Source: Paramacrobiotus richtersi
Lineage: Eukaryota > Tardigrada > Eutardigrada > Parachela > Macrobiotidae
Length of the DNA stretch: 23,823 bases
Assembly: GCA_034698045.1 (NCBI GenBank)
Contig: JAQGAU010000798.1
Coordinates: 1-23,823, forward strand
Reading direction: 5' to 3'
Shown here: positions 9,562 through 23,823 of the stretch, piece by piece
Layout of the letters: each line of letters starts with the position of its first letter
Numbering within the stretch: the stretch's first letter is position 1
Notes under the pieces: generated by a model
The model's database searches: none
The model's input: only the letters and a program-made list of their open reading frames with translations
What the model was told of the DNA's origin: nothing
Made by a program: the position numbers and the translations under genes

Positions 9562-11047
9562 TCGGCCGTGGTGAGAAATTTGCACAAGAGATTTTGAAGA
9601 AAGTGGTTAGCGGAAAAGTCTTTCTTTCTGTATTGAGTATGTAGTCAGAACATTGTGATTTAGTAGAAATGCGGAGCGGTTTGTTTGAGAGCGCTGGCGG
9701 CAGATGTAAAAAGTATTAAATGGTGTAGCCTGGGCGGTATCTTGCGTATTCACTTGTTTGGTTCGTTTGTTTGTGTAATTGAACGAAACGGCTATGCGGG
9801 CAGTTCTCCTTTGTTAGGTGTATAACTGTTGCTATAAGCTTTTTTATTGAATATCTGTTAAACAGTATTAAATAATATTATCTAATCGTTCTTATTCGTG
9901 CTATCTGCTACGCGATCCGAAACTTGCACTGCACTCTGAAACAGTAAATTCGAGAAGGATCATGTATATCAAATACATGAAGTACATACGCAAATGCATT
10001 CTTAATCTCTCCGCTTTGGGAGCTGATTATACTTATTTACAACTGCACTGGAAGGAACATACAACTATAGGGCAATTATGGAACGCTGGACATGCAAAAA
10101 TATTGAGAATAATCAGTAAGCCAGCAAAAAAACATACACGCAAAATTTGTACTGTGCAAATCTTACGCACAAAAATAACTATAAATACAACTATATTAAA
10201 TTTTGTTGGTGCACTACACGATCCATATGCAGCTTTGGGATCAAATTACGGCTTGATAACGTTTTACAACGGCAGAGCATTGAACTGAGTGGTCGTTATA
10301 TATCGTACACAAAGTCAAAACTGCGACGGAGTCATTAGTCATGCGTTCAGTAACGCGTCATTTTCCTTGTTTTCAACTTTCTCATCCCAGCGCATCTTTC
10401 CTAATCAAGTGCTCACGATGCTGTTGGAGACTGGTTTATAACCAACTACGGTGATCAATGGTTCGCTCCGAAACGTAAATCCTCAAACCGCCCAGAAAAA
10501 CAACAACATGTAGAGGTGCATGTTCTACTGACTAGAACTTGCTAATATCGCGTATGCAATCATTGCAGTGAACGTTTATGTTTTCACATGTAATACTAAT
10601 CCGAAGCAAGAAATACAATAGTAGCTGCAGTCGGTAGTGTGTTGGGTTTAATGCACCGTTCAATTCCGTCAGGAAAGCTGTATAATGATAACTATGTACT
10701 CATTCTGGCAGTAGGGTGTTATTATCAGAGTCGCACACATACCATAGAAGTACAGTAAATCATCAATGTATTATAACGGTTATCAGCCTTCTCATGGAAC
10801 CCTGTCAATGCATCCTGAAGATCGGCACTCGGGAGATCAAAGGTATCTATCCACACGCTGCACATGTGGACCTTATCACATCCTCAAGCTATTGTCTACG
10901 GCGATAGCCAAACATCTGTACAAACATCACAAAACCTAGAAAATTCCACTGGAAACAGTGCCTAATGCGACGCATTCACGTTTGTTCCGGGTTTGTAGTT
11001 CCGTTAAACACAGATTCTAGACTTTTCTGAGCATTGATACTTGTATA
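9562..11047. other. Intergenic or intronic stretch
   Basis: This is AT-rich sequence with no repeat or domain that I recognise. A 108-codon frame at 9962-10288 (plus) has an Ile/Lys/Tyr/Asn-rich composition expected of chance AT-rich translation. The last part, with a possible acceptor CACAG near 11009-11013, is probably the 5' UTR and promoter area of the GH31 gene; no clear TATA box was found. Confidence 0.5.
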
Positions 11048-16811
<5,764 letters not shown>

Positions 16812-17647
16812 CACTGGACTGTCATTATTTCAGTTGCGTGGAAAGATTTGGTGGACTACGTTGTCAGCTGCATACTGATACGCATGAAATGTTCTCCACT
16901 ACATGTACAAACTGACCAATATGCAGACAGTTAATGCTGCAAGTCCACTGGCAGATGAATATAAATACATGTATTCTACTATATACTGGATGGACTGCAT
17001 ACTTTTAAAAATGTACAGCGTGTATACAGTGCATAGATTATTTCCGAGGACACTCTGATAAAATTAAGTAATGTGGAGGATAGTTATGGCTCTTTACGTA
17101 TGGATTACGCGGACGAAACATTTTCGATCCGATCATCACGCTGTAGCGTATCTGTAAAATCTACCGCTAACAAAATTGTGCCACGAATGCACAAAACGAC
17201 AGAATGAACGATGATATTCGAATAATGGAAAAAGAACGATCCGTAACACATTGTTACTTATCGCTAACATCCGGATTGATTAGACATGTTATCACAACCA
17301 TGTAATGCTTTTTATTAAGGTACACATACTTCCCCAAGCTGAACATCGACCGTCAGTGTACCGTGTAAAACTGACTGTTCGTACAAAACTATCTTTCACA
17401 TGTGAACAGAAAAACCAGTGCATGTGTTAATCAGGAAAATCAAACTGCAACCAGACTTACACTGTATTAACCCAATATTATCAAACCGGAATGGAAATTA
17501 TCGCAAGGAACACACCAGTTGCCCACAAATTATCGTTAAAAGTACTTACAAGTTAGATTAGTTAGATTCAACCAAGTTCATGGCTGTACATGTAATCAAC
17601 TATTTATTAACCATGGCTGGACTTCCGGGCAAGATTCCATGGAACTC
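16812..17647. other. Convergent 3' region between GH31 and the first MATH-BTB gene
   Basis: The GH31 gene (plus) and MATH-BTB copy A (minus) end here tail to tail. A minus-strand AATAAA lies at 17311-17316, about 330 nt past the copy A stop. No canonical plus-strand AATAAA follows GH31 closely; GAATATAAATAC near 16957 is a weak candidate. The part from about 17100 to 17400 recurs downstream of the other two MATH-BTB copies. Confidence 0.55.
17311..17316 (-). promoter_or_regulatory. Polyadenylation signal of copy A
   Basis: AATAAA on the minus strand lies within CCTTAATAAAAAGCATT. The matching position after copy B carries another AATAAA, which supports use. Confidence 0.5.
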
Positions 17648-18943
17648 TTAAATCCCGTTAGACTGGATCAGAACTGCTTCCGTGTTTTTGCGAATAAACT
17701 TGAGAACCACCTCCTTCAAAGTCCCGAGATTACGCTGCCGAGCCAACACCAACATGTCAACCGCATTGTCCACCGTAATGTTCTGAGCCAGCGTCATTTC
17801 AGCTACCGCACGCAAATCCATCAGCTCATACTTATCCGCCATGACCAGCACCTTCTCCACATTATCCCCGTTAATCTTCCCAGTCTCACATCCATACACA
17901 TAGTCCAGCAAGATCTCCACACTCTCCCCATCCACATCCTCCATTACACAGCGGGACGTCTGTTTCTCTTTGGAATTCAGCATGGCGGCGAAGGTGGGCG
18001 AGTGGGCTACCAGAACGAAACGGTCAACAGGGAATTCCTTCTTATCATTCGAGATCAACAGGAAATCATCAGCTGTTCCAAGCTGTTTGAACTGGCGTCC
18101 GATGAAATCACGTTGGCGTTGCGCCACACTGGGAGGGATGTTGACGACGCGGTTAGTTCCCACTTCGCCAAAGAACAGAACATCAATGGCAATGTTTAGG
18201 CAATCGTCCTTCAAACGCCCCACTTCCCCGCCCAAACCGAACAGATCCTGGTGAGTAGCCACTTTAGCGTAACCGCTGCTGCATATTTTCGAGGTGAAAG
18301 TGTAGTCAGCGAACCCCACAGCAAAGACAGGCACATCCATCAACTTTCCAGAAGTTACCCTACAATACGGAAAATTCCAGTTATATGTGACTTGTTAGAT
18401 ATGCAGACAGGCTGTAGAGAGAGTAGTCAAAAATGGTCAAGATACAATTCAAGTGCGTGAAATAAGCAGTCGATAATCATAAACTGCATGGTTTGAAAAC
18501 CGTATCCTTGTATGCGCGATGTACAAGCTATGAGTTACAGGGAAATTGTCGAATTCGCCCGGTTTAGTGTCCACACAGAAAAGGAAATGCTCCAACTTCA
18601 ATTCCTACCGTGTTCGGAAGTGACAGCGCAGTTGGCGTTCTCCCGTGTAGGATGTGGATTTCAAGTCCTCGTCTGTAACCCGCAGGTAAACGGACACATA
18701 ATTCACGTGGACATCGTTCTCCGTTAAGCTGTAGCATGGTTTAACGTTAATGCGCCAGCGTCCCCGATAATTCTCCTCCATGGAAATTCCCAGCTCCGCC
18801 ATAGTAATTCCAGTACTATACATATCGGCGGTCGTTTCCCGTATGCTTGTAAAATTTTTCATCGACCACTTCAAAACGAAACGGACGGGTTCCACATCTG
18901 TCTCTTCCTCAACAGCAATAATACGCTGATCAACTGCAGCCAT
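17648..18943 (-). CDS. MATH-BTB (SPOP-like) protein, copy A
   Basis: Exon 1 is 18609-18943 and exon 2 is 17648-18359. The intron 18360-18608 (249 bp) is in phase 2, with donor CG/GTAGG and acceptor TTGTAG. The product is about 348 residues. The N-terminal MATH domain starts FVLKWSMKNFTS and is split by the intron. The BTB domain carries DDFLLISNDKKEFPVDRF and HSPTFAAML. A BACK/3-box-like tail carries MADKYELMDLRAVAEMTLAQ and ends QSNGI-stop. In the SPOP family MATH binds substrates and BTB recruits cullin-3, so a substrate adaptor of a CUL3 ubiquitin ligase is the expected role; this is inferred. Where SPOP has its WGF substrate-pocket motif, copy A reads S-G-Y (copy B keeps W-G-Y), so its targets may differ. 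The segment after the BTB helix is short compared with SPOP, and the usual MEE cullin contact is not obvious. Confidence 0.88.
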
Positions 18944-19430
18944 GCTGCTTGAGCCTTGCTCAGTGCTAATTCGCTAGGGACTAGGGTATTGTTATACTAT
19001 GCTAAACCGCGATGAAACTGGGTTGAAGAAGTTTGTGAAAATGCAATTCAGGATGATTGGATGAAGATCGAAAACTGTACAATACAGACTGTGCAGTTCT
19101 GGCTCTATACGTACTCATAGAATGGAAAAAAGTTATAGAACCACAGTACACGTGTGGGCCATGTTGATACGCTTCTACGTAGACTTTATTCATTGCTACT
19201 AATGTGTAATCCACACGGAGACTAACGCATCTGGAGTCTGGACAGGGAGCGTAACGAAATGTGCCACTTTTAACGGAAATGGAAGGACGTTCAGATAACA
19301 GTGTTACCGTAACACCATGTGAAAATGCAAACTGCGCCACGGTGTCATCTGCTACACACTTGGCTTGGACCCCGCTGTGCGGTGAACCTTCGATTTGGTT
19401 TGTTACAAAGCATTCATGCTAACAAGAAAA
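18944..19430 (-). promoter_or_regulatory. 5' flank of copy A, partly shared with copy B
   Basis: Parts of this flank match the 5' flank of copy B: about 19011-19110 resembles 21595-21700 (shared ATGCAATTCAGGAT-like and AAGATCGAAAA blocks), and about 19352-19420 resembles 21730-21800 (shared CACTTGGCTTGG and CCCGCTGTG). Copy A has about 220 extra bases between the two blocks. A TATA-like GTATAAC lies about 45 nt upstream of the ATG on the minus strand. A 112-codon minus frame (19002-19340) spans the extra segment and looks accidental. Confidence 0.45.
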
Positions 19431-19553
19431 AAAGTAAGTAATAAAATAAGTAAGTAAGTAAGTAATAAAATGTGCTGTGTCTACAATTGTTTTCCGGGCG
19501 AATGCCAATAAAGTATAAGTAATAAATTATACACTGTAAGTATGTGTAAGTGC
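19431..19553 (+). repeat. AAGT-rich microsatellite
   Basis: Tandem AAGT runs interrupted by AATAAA-like steps lie at 19431-19470, followed by looser GTAAGTATGTGTAAGT sequence to about 19553. The repeat separates the copy A and copy B duplication units. Confidence 0.8.
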
Positions 19554-20145
19554 ATGACGCATGTAGAATTACTTATTTGTTTACTGTTTTAAGCAGTTTA
19601 ACGTCCATTGCAATCACTTGCCGTCACTGCTCTAGGTAGCAGACGACCAATAAAAAGTCTGGTTAAAAGATATTGGAGAGCTATCACGGCGTATTAAAAT
19701 TTAATTCGTAGCACCGGGCGTTTCTTACATCAATTTGTATTCAATCCATTCTACATGCTGTAACGTTTCCGAAATCTACGCAGACAAGAGTTGCGCCACG
19801 AATGCATAAAATAACGGAATAAAACGATACTCGGGATAACTAAAAAAGGACGATCCATAGCAGATTGTTACTTATCGTTAGCATCCGAAACCGTTGCGTT
19901 ATGAAAACCATGCCTTTTATTATTAAGGTTCTTATACAAATTAAATTAACATCGACCATCAATGCCCCGCGTAAAACTGGCTGTTCGTACAAAACTATCT
20001 TTGGCTAATAATTAAGAGAACTAACGCAGTGTTAATCAGAAACGTTAAACTGCAACCCAACATACACTGTAACCCGAGGTAATCGAACCGAAACGGGATA
20101 ACGCAAAAAAACACCAATGTCAGAACAGTTAGGTATCAACATGAG
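19554..20145. other. Spacer and copy B downstream flank
   Basis: The first part to about 19740 has no recognisable feature. From about 19740 it matches the downstream flank of copies A and C, including TTACTTATCGTTAGCATCCG near 19868-19887. A minus-strand AATAAA lies at 19916-19921, about 225 nt past the copy B stop. Confidence 0.6.
19916..19921 (-). promoter_or_regulatory. Polyadenylation signal of copy B
   Basis: AATAAA on the minus strand, at the position equivalent to the signal of copy A. Confidence 0.45.
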
Positions 20146-21514
20146 CTACTGATTATGTCTTATGACCGTCACATACTGCACTACGTTATAGATCGTACAT
20201 GCCAACTTCCGGTTTCCATGGACCGATTCAATCCCGTTAGACTGGCTCAGAACCGCTTCCGTGTTCTTGCGAATGAACTTGAGAACCACCTCCTTCAAAG
20301 TCCCGAGATTACGCTGCCGAGCCAACGCCAACAAATCAACCGCATTGTCCACGGTAATGGTCTGAGCCAGCGTTATTTCAGCTACCGCACGCAAATCCAT
20401 CAGCTCATACTTATCCGCCATAACCAGCACTTTCTCCACATTATTCCCGTTAATCTTCCCAGTCTCACATCCGTACACATAGTCCAGCAAGATCTCCACA
20501 CTCTCCCCGTCCACATCCTCCATTTCACAGCGGGACGTCTGTTTCTCCTTGGAATCATGATTCAGCATGGCGGCGAAGATGGGCGAGTGGGCCACCAGAA
20601 ACGCACGATCGACATGGAATTCGTTGCCATCGCCCGAGACTAACAAGAAATCAGCACCTGTTCCCAGCTGTTTCAGCTGACGTCCGAGAAATTCACGCTG
20701 ACGCTGTGATACACTGGGAGGGATGTTGGCGACGCGGATAGTTCCCTGTTCGGTGAACAGCAACACATCAATGGTAATGTGCAGGCAGTCGTCTTTCAAG
20801 CGTCCCCCTTCCCCGTCCACACCGAACAGATCCTGGTGAGTGACCGTTTTGGGATAGCCCCAGCAGTTTTTTACGTTGAAAGTGTGTTCAAGAAACCCCA
20901 CAGGCGCAAAAATAGGCACGTCCATCAGCTTGCCCGTAGTCATTCTATAATACCGAAATTCCAGTTATGTTGTGAATCACACTATACAAGCAAAATGCAA
21001 GGCACAAAACTTGATTAAGACTCAAAATTATAAAGTACTCATATTGAACTCGTTATTGTTCTTTTTGCTACTTGATAATACTCAAAAATATATGTTTAAA
21101 AACATCTTTCAACAGAGAACCCGGAATTCCTTAATTTCCCTTTAAGGGAACACAGAAGTTCGAACTTCAGTTGTCTAGTCTCTACCGTATTTGGAAGTGG
21201 CAGTGCAGTTCGCGTTCCGCCGTGTAGTTACTGGATTTCGAGTCTTCATCACTGAGCCAGAGAAAAACGGACACATAGTCCGCGTCGTTCTCCGTTGCGC
21301 TGTAACATGGTTTAACGGCAATGCGCCAGCGTCCACGATAATTCTCCTCCAGTGACATTCCCAGTTCAGCCATAGTAATTCCGGTATTATACATACAGAG
21401 GGTCGTTTGCTGCACGCTTGTAAAATTTTTCATCGACCACTTCAAAACAAAGCGCACGGGTTCCACATCTGTCTCTTCCTCAACAGCGATAATGCGCTGA
21501 TCAACTGCAGCCAT
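20146..21514 (-). CDS. MATH-BTB (SPOP-like) protein, copy B, with extended C-terminus
   Basis: Exon 1 is 21186-21514 and exon 2 is 20146-20944. The intron 20945-21185 (241 bp) lies at the same place and phase as in copy A. The product is about 375 residues. The first 33 residues are identical to copy A (MAAVDQRIIAVEEETDVEPV and on), and the MATH and BTB domains align throughout, with NCWGYPK retaining the Trp that copy A lacks and a two-residue insertion (HD) after the AAML motif. Copies A and C end at ATT-TAA. Copy B has ATT-GAA there (20227-20229), so translation runs on for 27 residues, starting ESVHGNRKLAC, to a TAG at 20146. This is a stop-loss extension with no known domain. The expected role is a CUL3 ligase substrate adaptor, by family. 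Confidence 0.88.
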
Positions 21515-22940
21515 TTTGTAATCGTTATCAAATGATAATCTGCTCAGTTCTGCTAAGTACTGACTGTGCTGAACTGACTAGGTTATGCTGATTCGATAAA
21601 CTGAACTGACAAGGCAAAGGAGTTCGTGGAGATGCGTTCAGGATAGAAATGCTTTTGAAAGATCGAAAATTTTACAGGTGCAGTTCTACCTACCAGGTAG
21701 TGAACAAACTGAAAGCAAAATACCTGCTGCGCACTTGGCTTGGCCCCGCTGTGTGGTTGAACCTGCGTGTTATTTGTTTGGTCCTGCAATACTTACTTTT
21801 GCTCAATGGAAATTTATCATGATCAATGAATGACAAACTTACAAAACATGGCAGTTCATTAACGGGAATTAATATCATAACTCGTCACAAATTCGGTTTA
21901 CTAACTGGAGCGATGCATTGACAAACTGGCAACGTTGTCATATTATTATGATTATTTGCCGACACTCGATAATATATACTCCGTAGAAGTACTCATTTAA
22001 TAACTTCACAAAATTTTATTCCATTCAAAACGGCATCGCAGGCGATTGCGTTTTGTATTAGTTCCGCATTCACTTGAGAAAATGTGTGGTAAAATCAAAA
22101 GACCAGCAATCGCGAAAGTGTTAATTTTTAACACGACGAAACACTTTATATAACGTGTATACTTTTTTTGTGTACAAGGTGTATACGTGTATAAACAAAC
22201 GTTGTATGGACATTGTTTCGCAAATTGCAGTTCATTAACCGAAATCTTTATAAAAATTTGAACCAAGAAAAAAACAAAATTAAACAGCAACGTAGGTAAG
22301 TCTAAATGTTGTTCACAACGAAGTATATAAAAACCTTTGAAAACATCGTTATACTGCGAATGTGTTCTGCTTGGCTATACAGTGCTGTAGGGAAAACGGT
22401 TTAATTTAAACGGAATGGTGGAAAATGAAAAGTGAACAAGAGCACACGCAAAAATTAAAGGTGCAGTGTTTTTTGTGAAAATACCGACATATCGGGAGTT
22501 GCTGGCAACGTAAAACCCTTTAATATGACAGAAATAAAGATTCTGAAGAGAGCAGGTCAAGGACTAGGCTAACCATGGCTGAACTGAAATTCTCTTGATT
22601 GTTATGGACTACATAGCTTTTGGGTAGTAATCTGAGTCTTTTGACTCAGTACGGCTTCCTCAAGCCCGCTCAAGCTGGGCGACCACCGTGACCTTTTCGA
22701 TGCGTAAAAATATCCGGCGGAAAAGGAAGTGAGCAATTAAAACGGCTCCGAACGAAGTAGTTTCCAAAACATGCAGCTTGTGCGGGAAACCGACCACAAC
22801 ATCAAGTCCACACGCAGCCAGATGAAAGGGATGAATACATCGATTTCGTCCGTGTATTGTATGTGTACACGAACTTCCACTGGATATACTTTTACAATTT
22901 TGTAGATGTTTGCCTGCTAAATGTGTCAACGCGCTGACAC
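21515..22940. other. Copy B 5' flank and spacer
   Basis: Up to about 21800 this is the copy B upstream region, alignable to that of copy A. The rest is AT-rich with no supported gene. Minus frames at 22006-22290 and 22660-22929 are open; the second is hydrophobic at its C-terminal half but matches no family I know. A small perfect hairpin (CTGAGTC, TTTT, GACTCAG) lies at 22631-22648. Confidence 0.5.
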
Positions 22941-23138
22941 TAACAAGTAAACATTTTTCAATGTGCTATTCGTATAAATACGCCACATTGATAACTTTGA
23001 AAATTCATAACTTTTAGCAATTTGTAGTGGTCGGTACATAGAAAATTCATTATATATACTACTCGCAAAATTATGTAGATTTTATTGGCGGATGTGGCGT
23101 ATTTATCCGAATAACAAATTCAAAATGTTTACTTGTTA
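22941..23138. mobile_element. TA-flanked MITE-like element
   Basis: Terminal inverted repeats of about 50 bp begin TAACAAGTAAACA on the left, and the right end finishes TGTTTACTTGTTA. The inner parts of both arms share ATAAATACGCCACAT in inverted orientation. Total length is 198 bp with no coding capacity. TA at both ends fits a Tc1/mariner-type non-autonomous element. Confidence 0.7.
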
Positions 23139-23727
23139 ATTACTGACAAACGAATCTATAAATCATACGTAGCTCCACGTATTGGCGAACAACTGTCGAT
23201 CCGATCCACAATTCCACATACTACCACATATACAGATACAGCGAATCTGTAAAATCTTTCGTTGACACGATTATGCCACGAATGGACAGAATCAACTTAC
23301 GACTACCGGAAAAACGACAATCCGTAAGATTGTTTCTTATCGTTAGCATCCGTAATAGGTGTGTTATGAAAACCCTTTTGATGCTTCAAAAAAAATTGGT
23401 TTTGAAAACCATTGGATGCTTTTAGTCAAGGTACGAGTACTAAACATATCCAACATCAAATGCATCGAGTAACACGAAACCGTCAGTGCACAACTATCTT
23501 TGGCCTACAGTACAATCAAGAAAGGTACGCAGTATTAATCAGAAAGCCTAAACTGCAAAGCAACTGCAAACAAACCTAAACTGTAATCCGAGATTATCGA
23601 ACCAGAACGAAAACAGCGGCAAGGTTTAATACAATAATTATTCAGATACAAACATGAGCGACTTATCTATCAGAATCGGACGTAGATTTCCAACTTCCGG
23701 ACAAATTTGACATTTTCGATGGATCGG
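23139..23727 (-). other. Copy C downstream flank
   Basis: From about 23170 this matches the regions after copies A and B, including TTTCTTATCGTTAGCATCCG near 23333-23352 and a CAACTATCTTTGGC block near 23490. Near 23367-23425 there is a short internal duplication (GAAAACC followed by GATGCTT, twice). The AATAAA seen after A and B is not conserved here. Confidence 0.55.
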
Positions 23728-23823
23728 TTAAATCGCGAGAGACTGACTCAGAACCGCTTCCGTGTTCTTGCGAATGAACTTGAGAACCACCTCCTTCAAA
23801 GTCCCGAGATTACGCTGCCGAGC
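23728..23823 (-). CDS. MATH-BTB (SPOP-like) protein, copy C, C-terminal fragment
   Basis: The window ends inside this third copy. The 31 visible residues begin ARQRNLGTLKEVVLKFIRK and end SQSLAI with TAA at 23728-23730, the same stop position as copy A. The last about 80 bases are almost identical to copy B (one mismatch), which indicates a recent duplication or gene conversion. The rest of the gene, including MATH and BTB domains, must lie beyond the window. Confidence 0.85.
   Translation of the reverse strand, partial: ARQRNLGTLKEVVLKFIRKNTEAVLSQSLAI

Noticed and set aside
9962..10288. 108-codon plus frame
   Set aside because: The composition is that of translated AT-rich DNA, with no motif, splice context or codon bias.
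17639..18199. Long plus-strand frame opposite MATH-BTB copy A (and the similar one at 20155-20643)
   Set aside because: Antisense shadow of a well-supported MATH-BTB exon; conserved only because the coding strand is.
19002..19340. 112-codon minus frame upstream of copy A
   Set aside because: It spans sequence that is absent from the copy B flank and shows no domain; it is best read as chance in the promoter-side flank.
22660..22929. Hydrophobic 89-codon minus frame as a membrane protein
   Set aside because: No signal, splice context or family match; kept only as a mention in the spacer entry.

Overview
The window is animal nuclear DNA. The evidence is short GT-AG introns (about 57-385 bp), an animal-type type II membrane protein of the GH31/trefoil family, an immunoglobulin exon pair, a cluster of MATH-BTB (SPOP-like) genes, a non-LTR retrotransposon and satellite DNA. 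Compact introns and tandem MATH-BTB paralogs suggest a small-genome invertebrate, possibly an ecdysozoan such as a tardigrade or arthropod. That placement is inference; nothing in the window fixes the species.

Layout. 1-6965 is a repeat block. A hierarchical satellite (about 75-bp units, trimers of about 225 bp, higher-order period about 749 bp) occupies 1-1437 and 5306-6312 in the same orientation. Between these parts lies a decayed, antisense, 5'-truncated LINE (about 1438-5305) with endonuclease and reverse transcriptase remnants, itself interrupted by a GC-rich insert of about 375 bp. The right edge of the satellite abuts a 643-bp TTAA-flanked foldback element (6323-6965) whose two arms carry related small reading frames. 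Next come two exons of one immunoglobulin domain (about 7089-7631, + strand) with no recognisable 5' part. From 7632 to 11047 I see only a possible short exon of a disordered protein (9310-9556) and a weak minus-strand frame (8740-8931).

11048-16811 (+) is the main gene: an 18-exon GH31 alpha-glucosidase-like type II membrane protein of about 1190 residues. The catalytic nucleophile position (WIDMNEPS box) reads W-L-G-S-A-E-P-S, so Asp is replaced by Gly. The acid/base Asp is kept, other pocket residues are changed, and the trefoil domain has lost one disulfide pair. It looks like a pseudoglycosidase.

17100-23823 (-) holds at least three tandem MATH-BTB genes (two complete, one cut by the window end), facing the GH31 gene tail to tail. 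Coding sequence, the intron (in the two complete copies) and the downstream flank are all duplicated. The middle copy has lost the stop codon shared by its neighbours and gained 27 residues. The first copy has lost a tryptophan that aligns with the SPOP substrate pocket. A 198-bp TA-flanked MITE-like element sits between the second and third copies.
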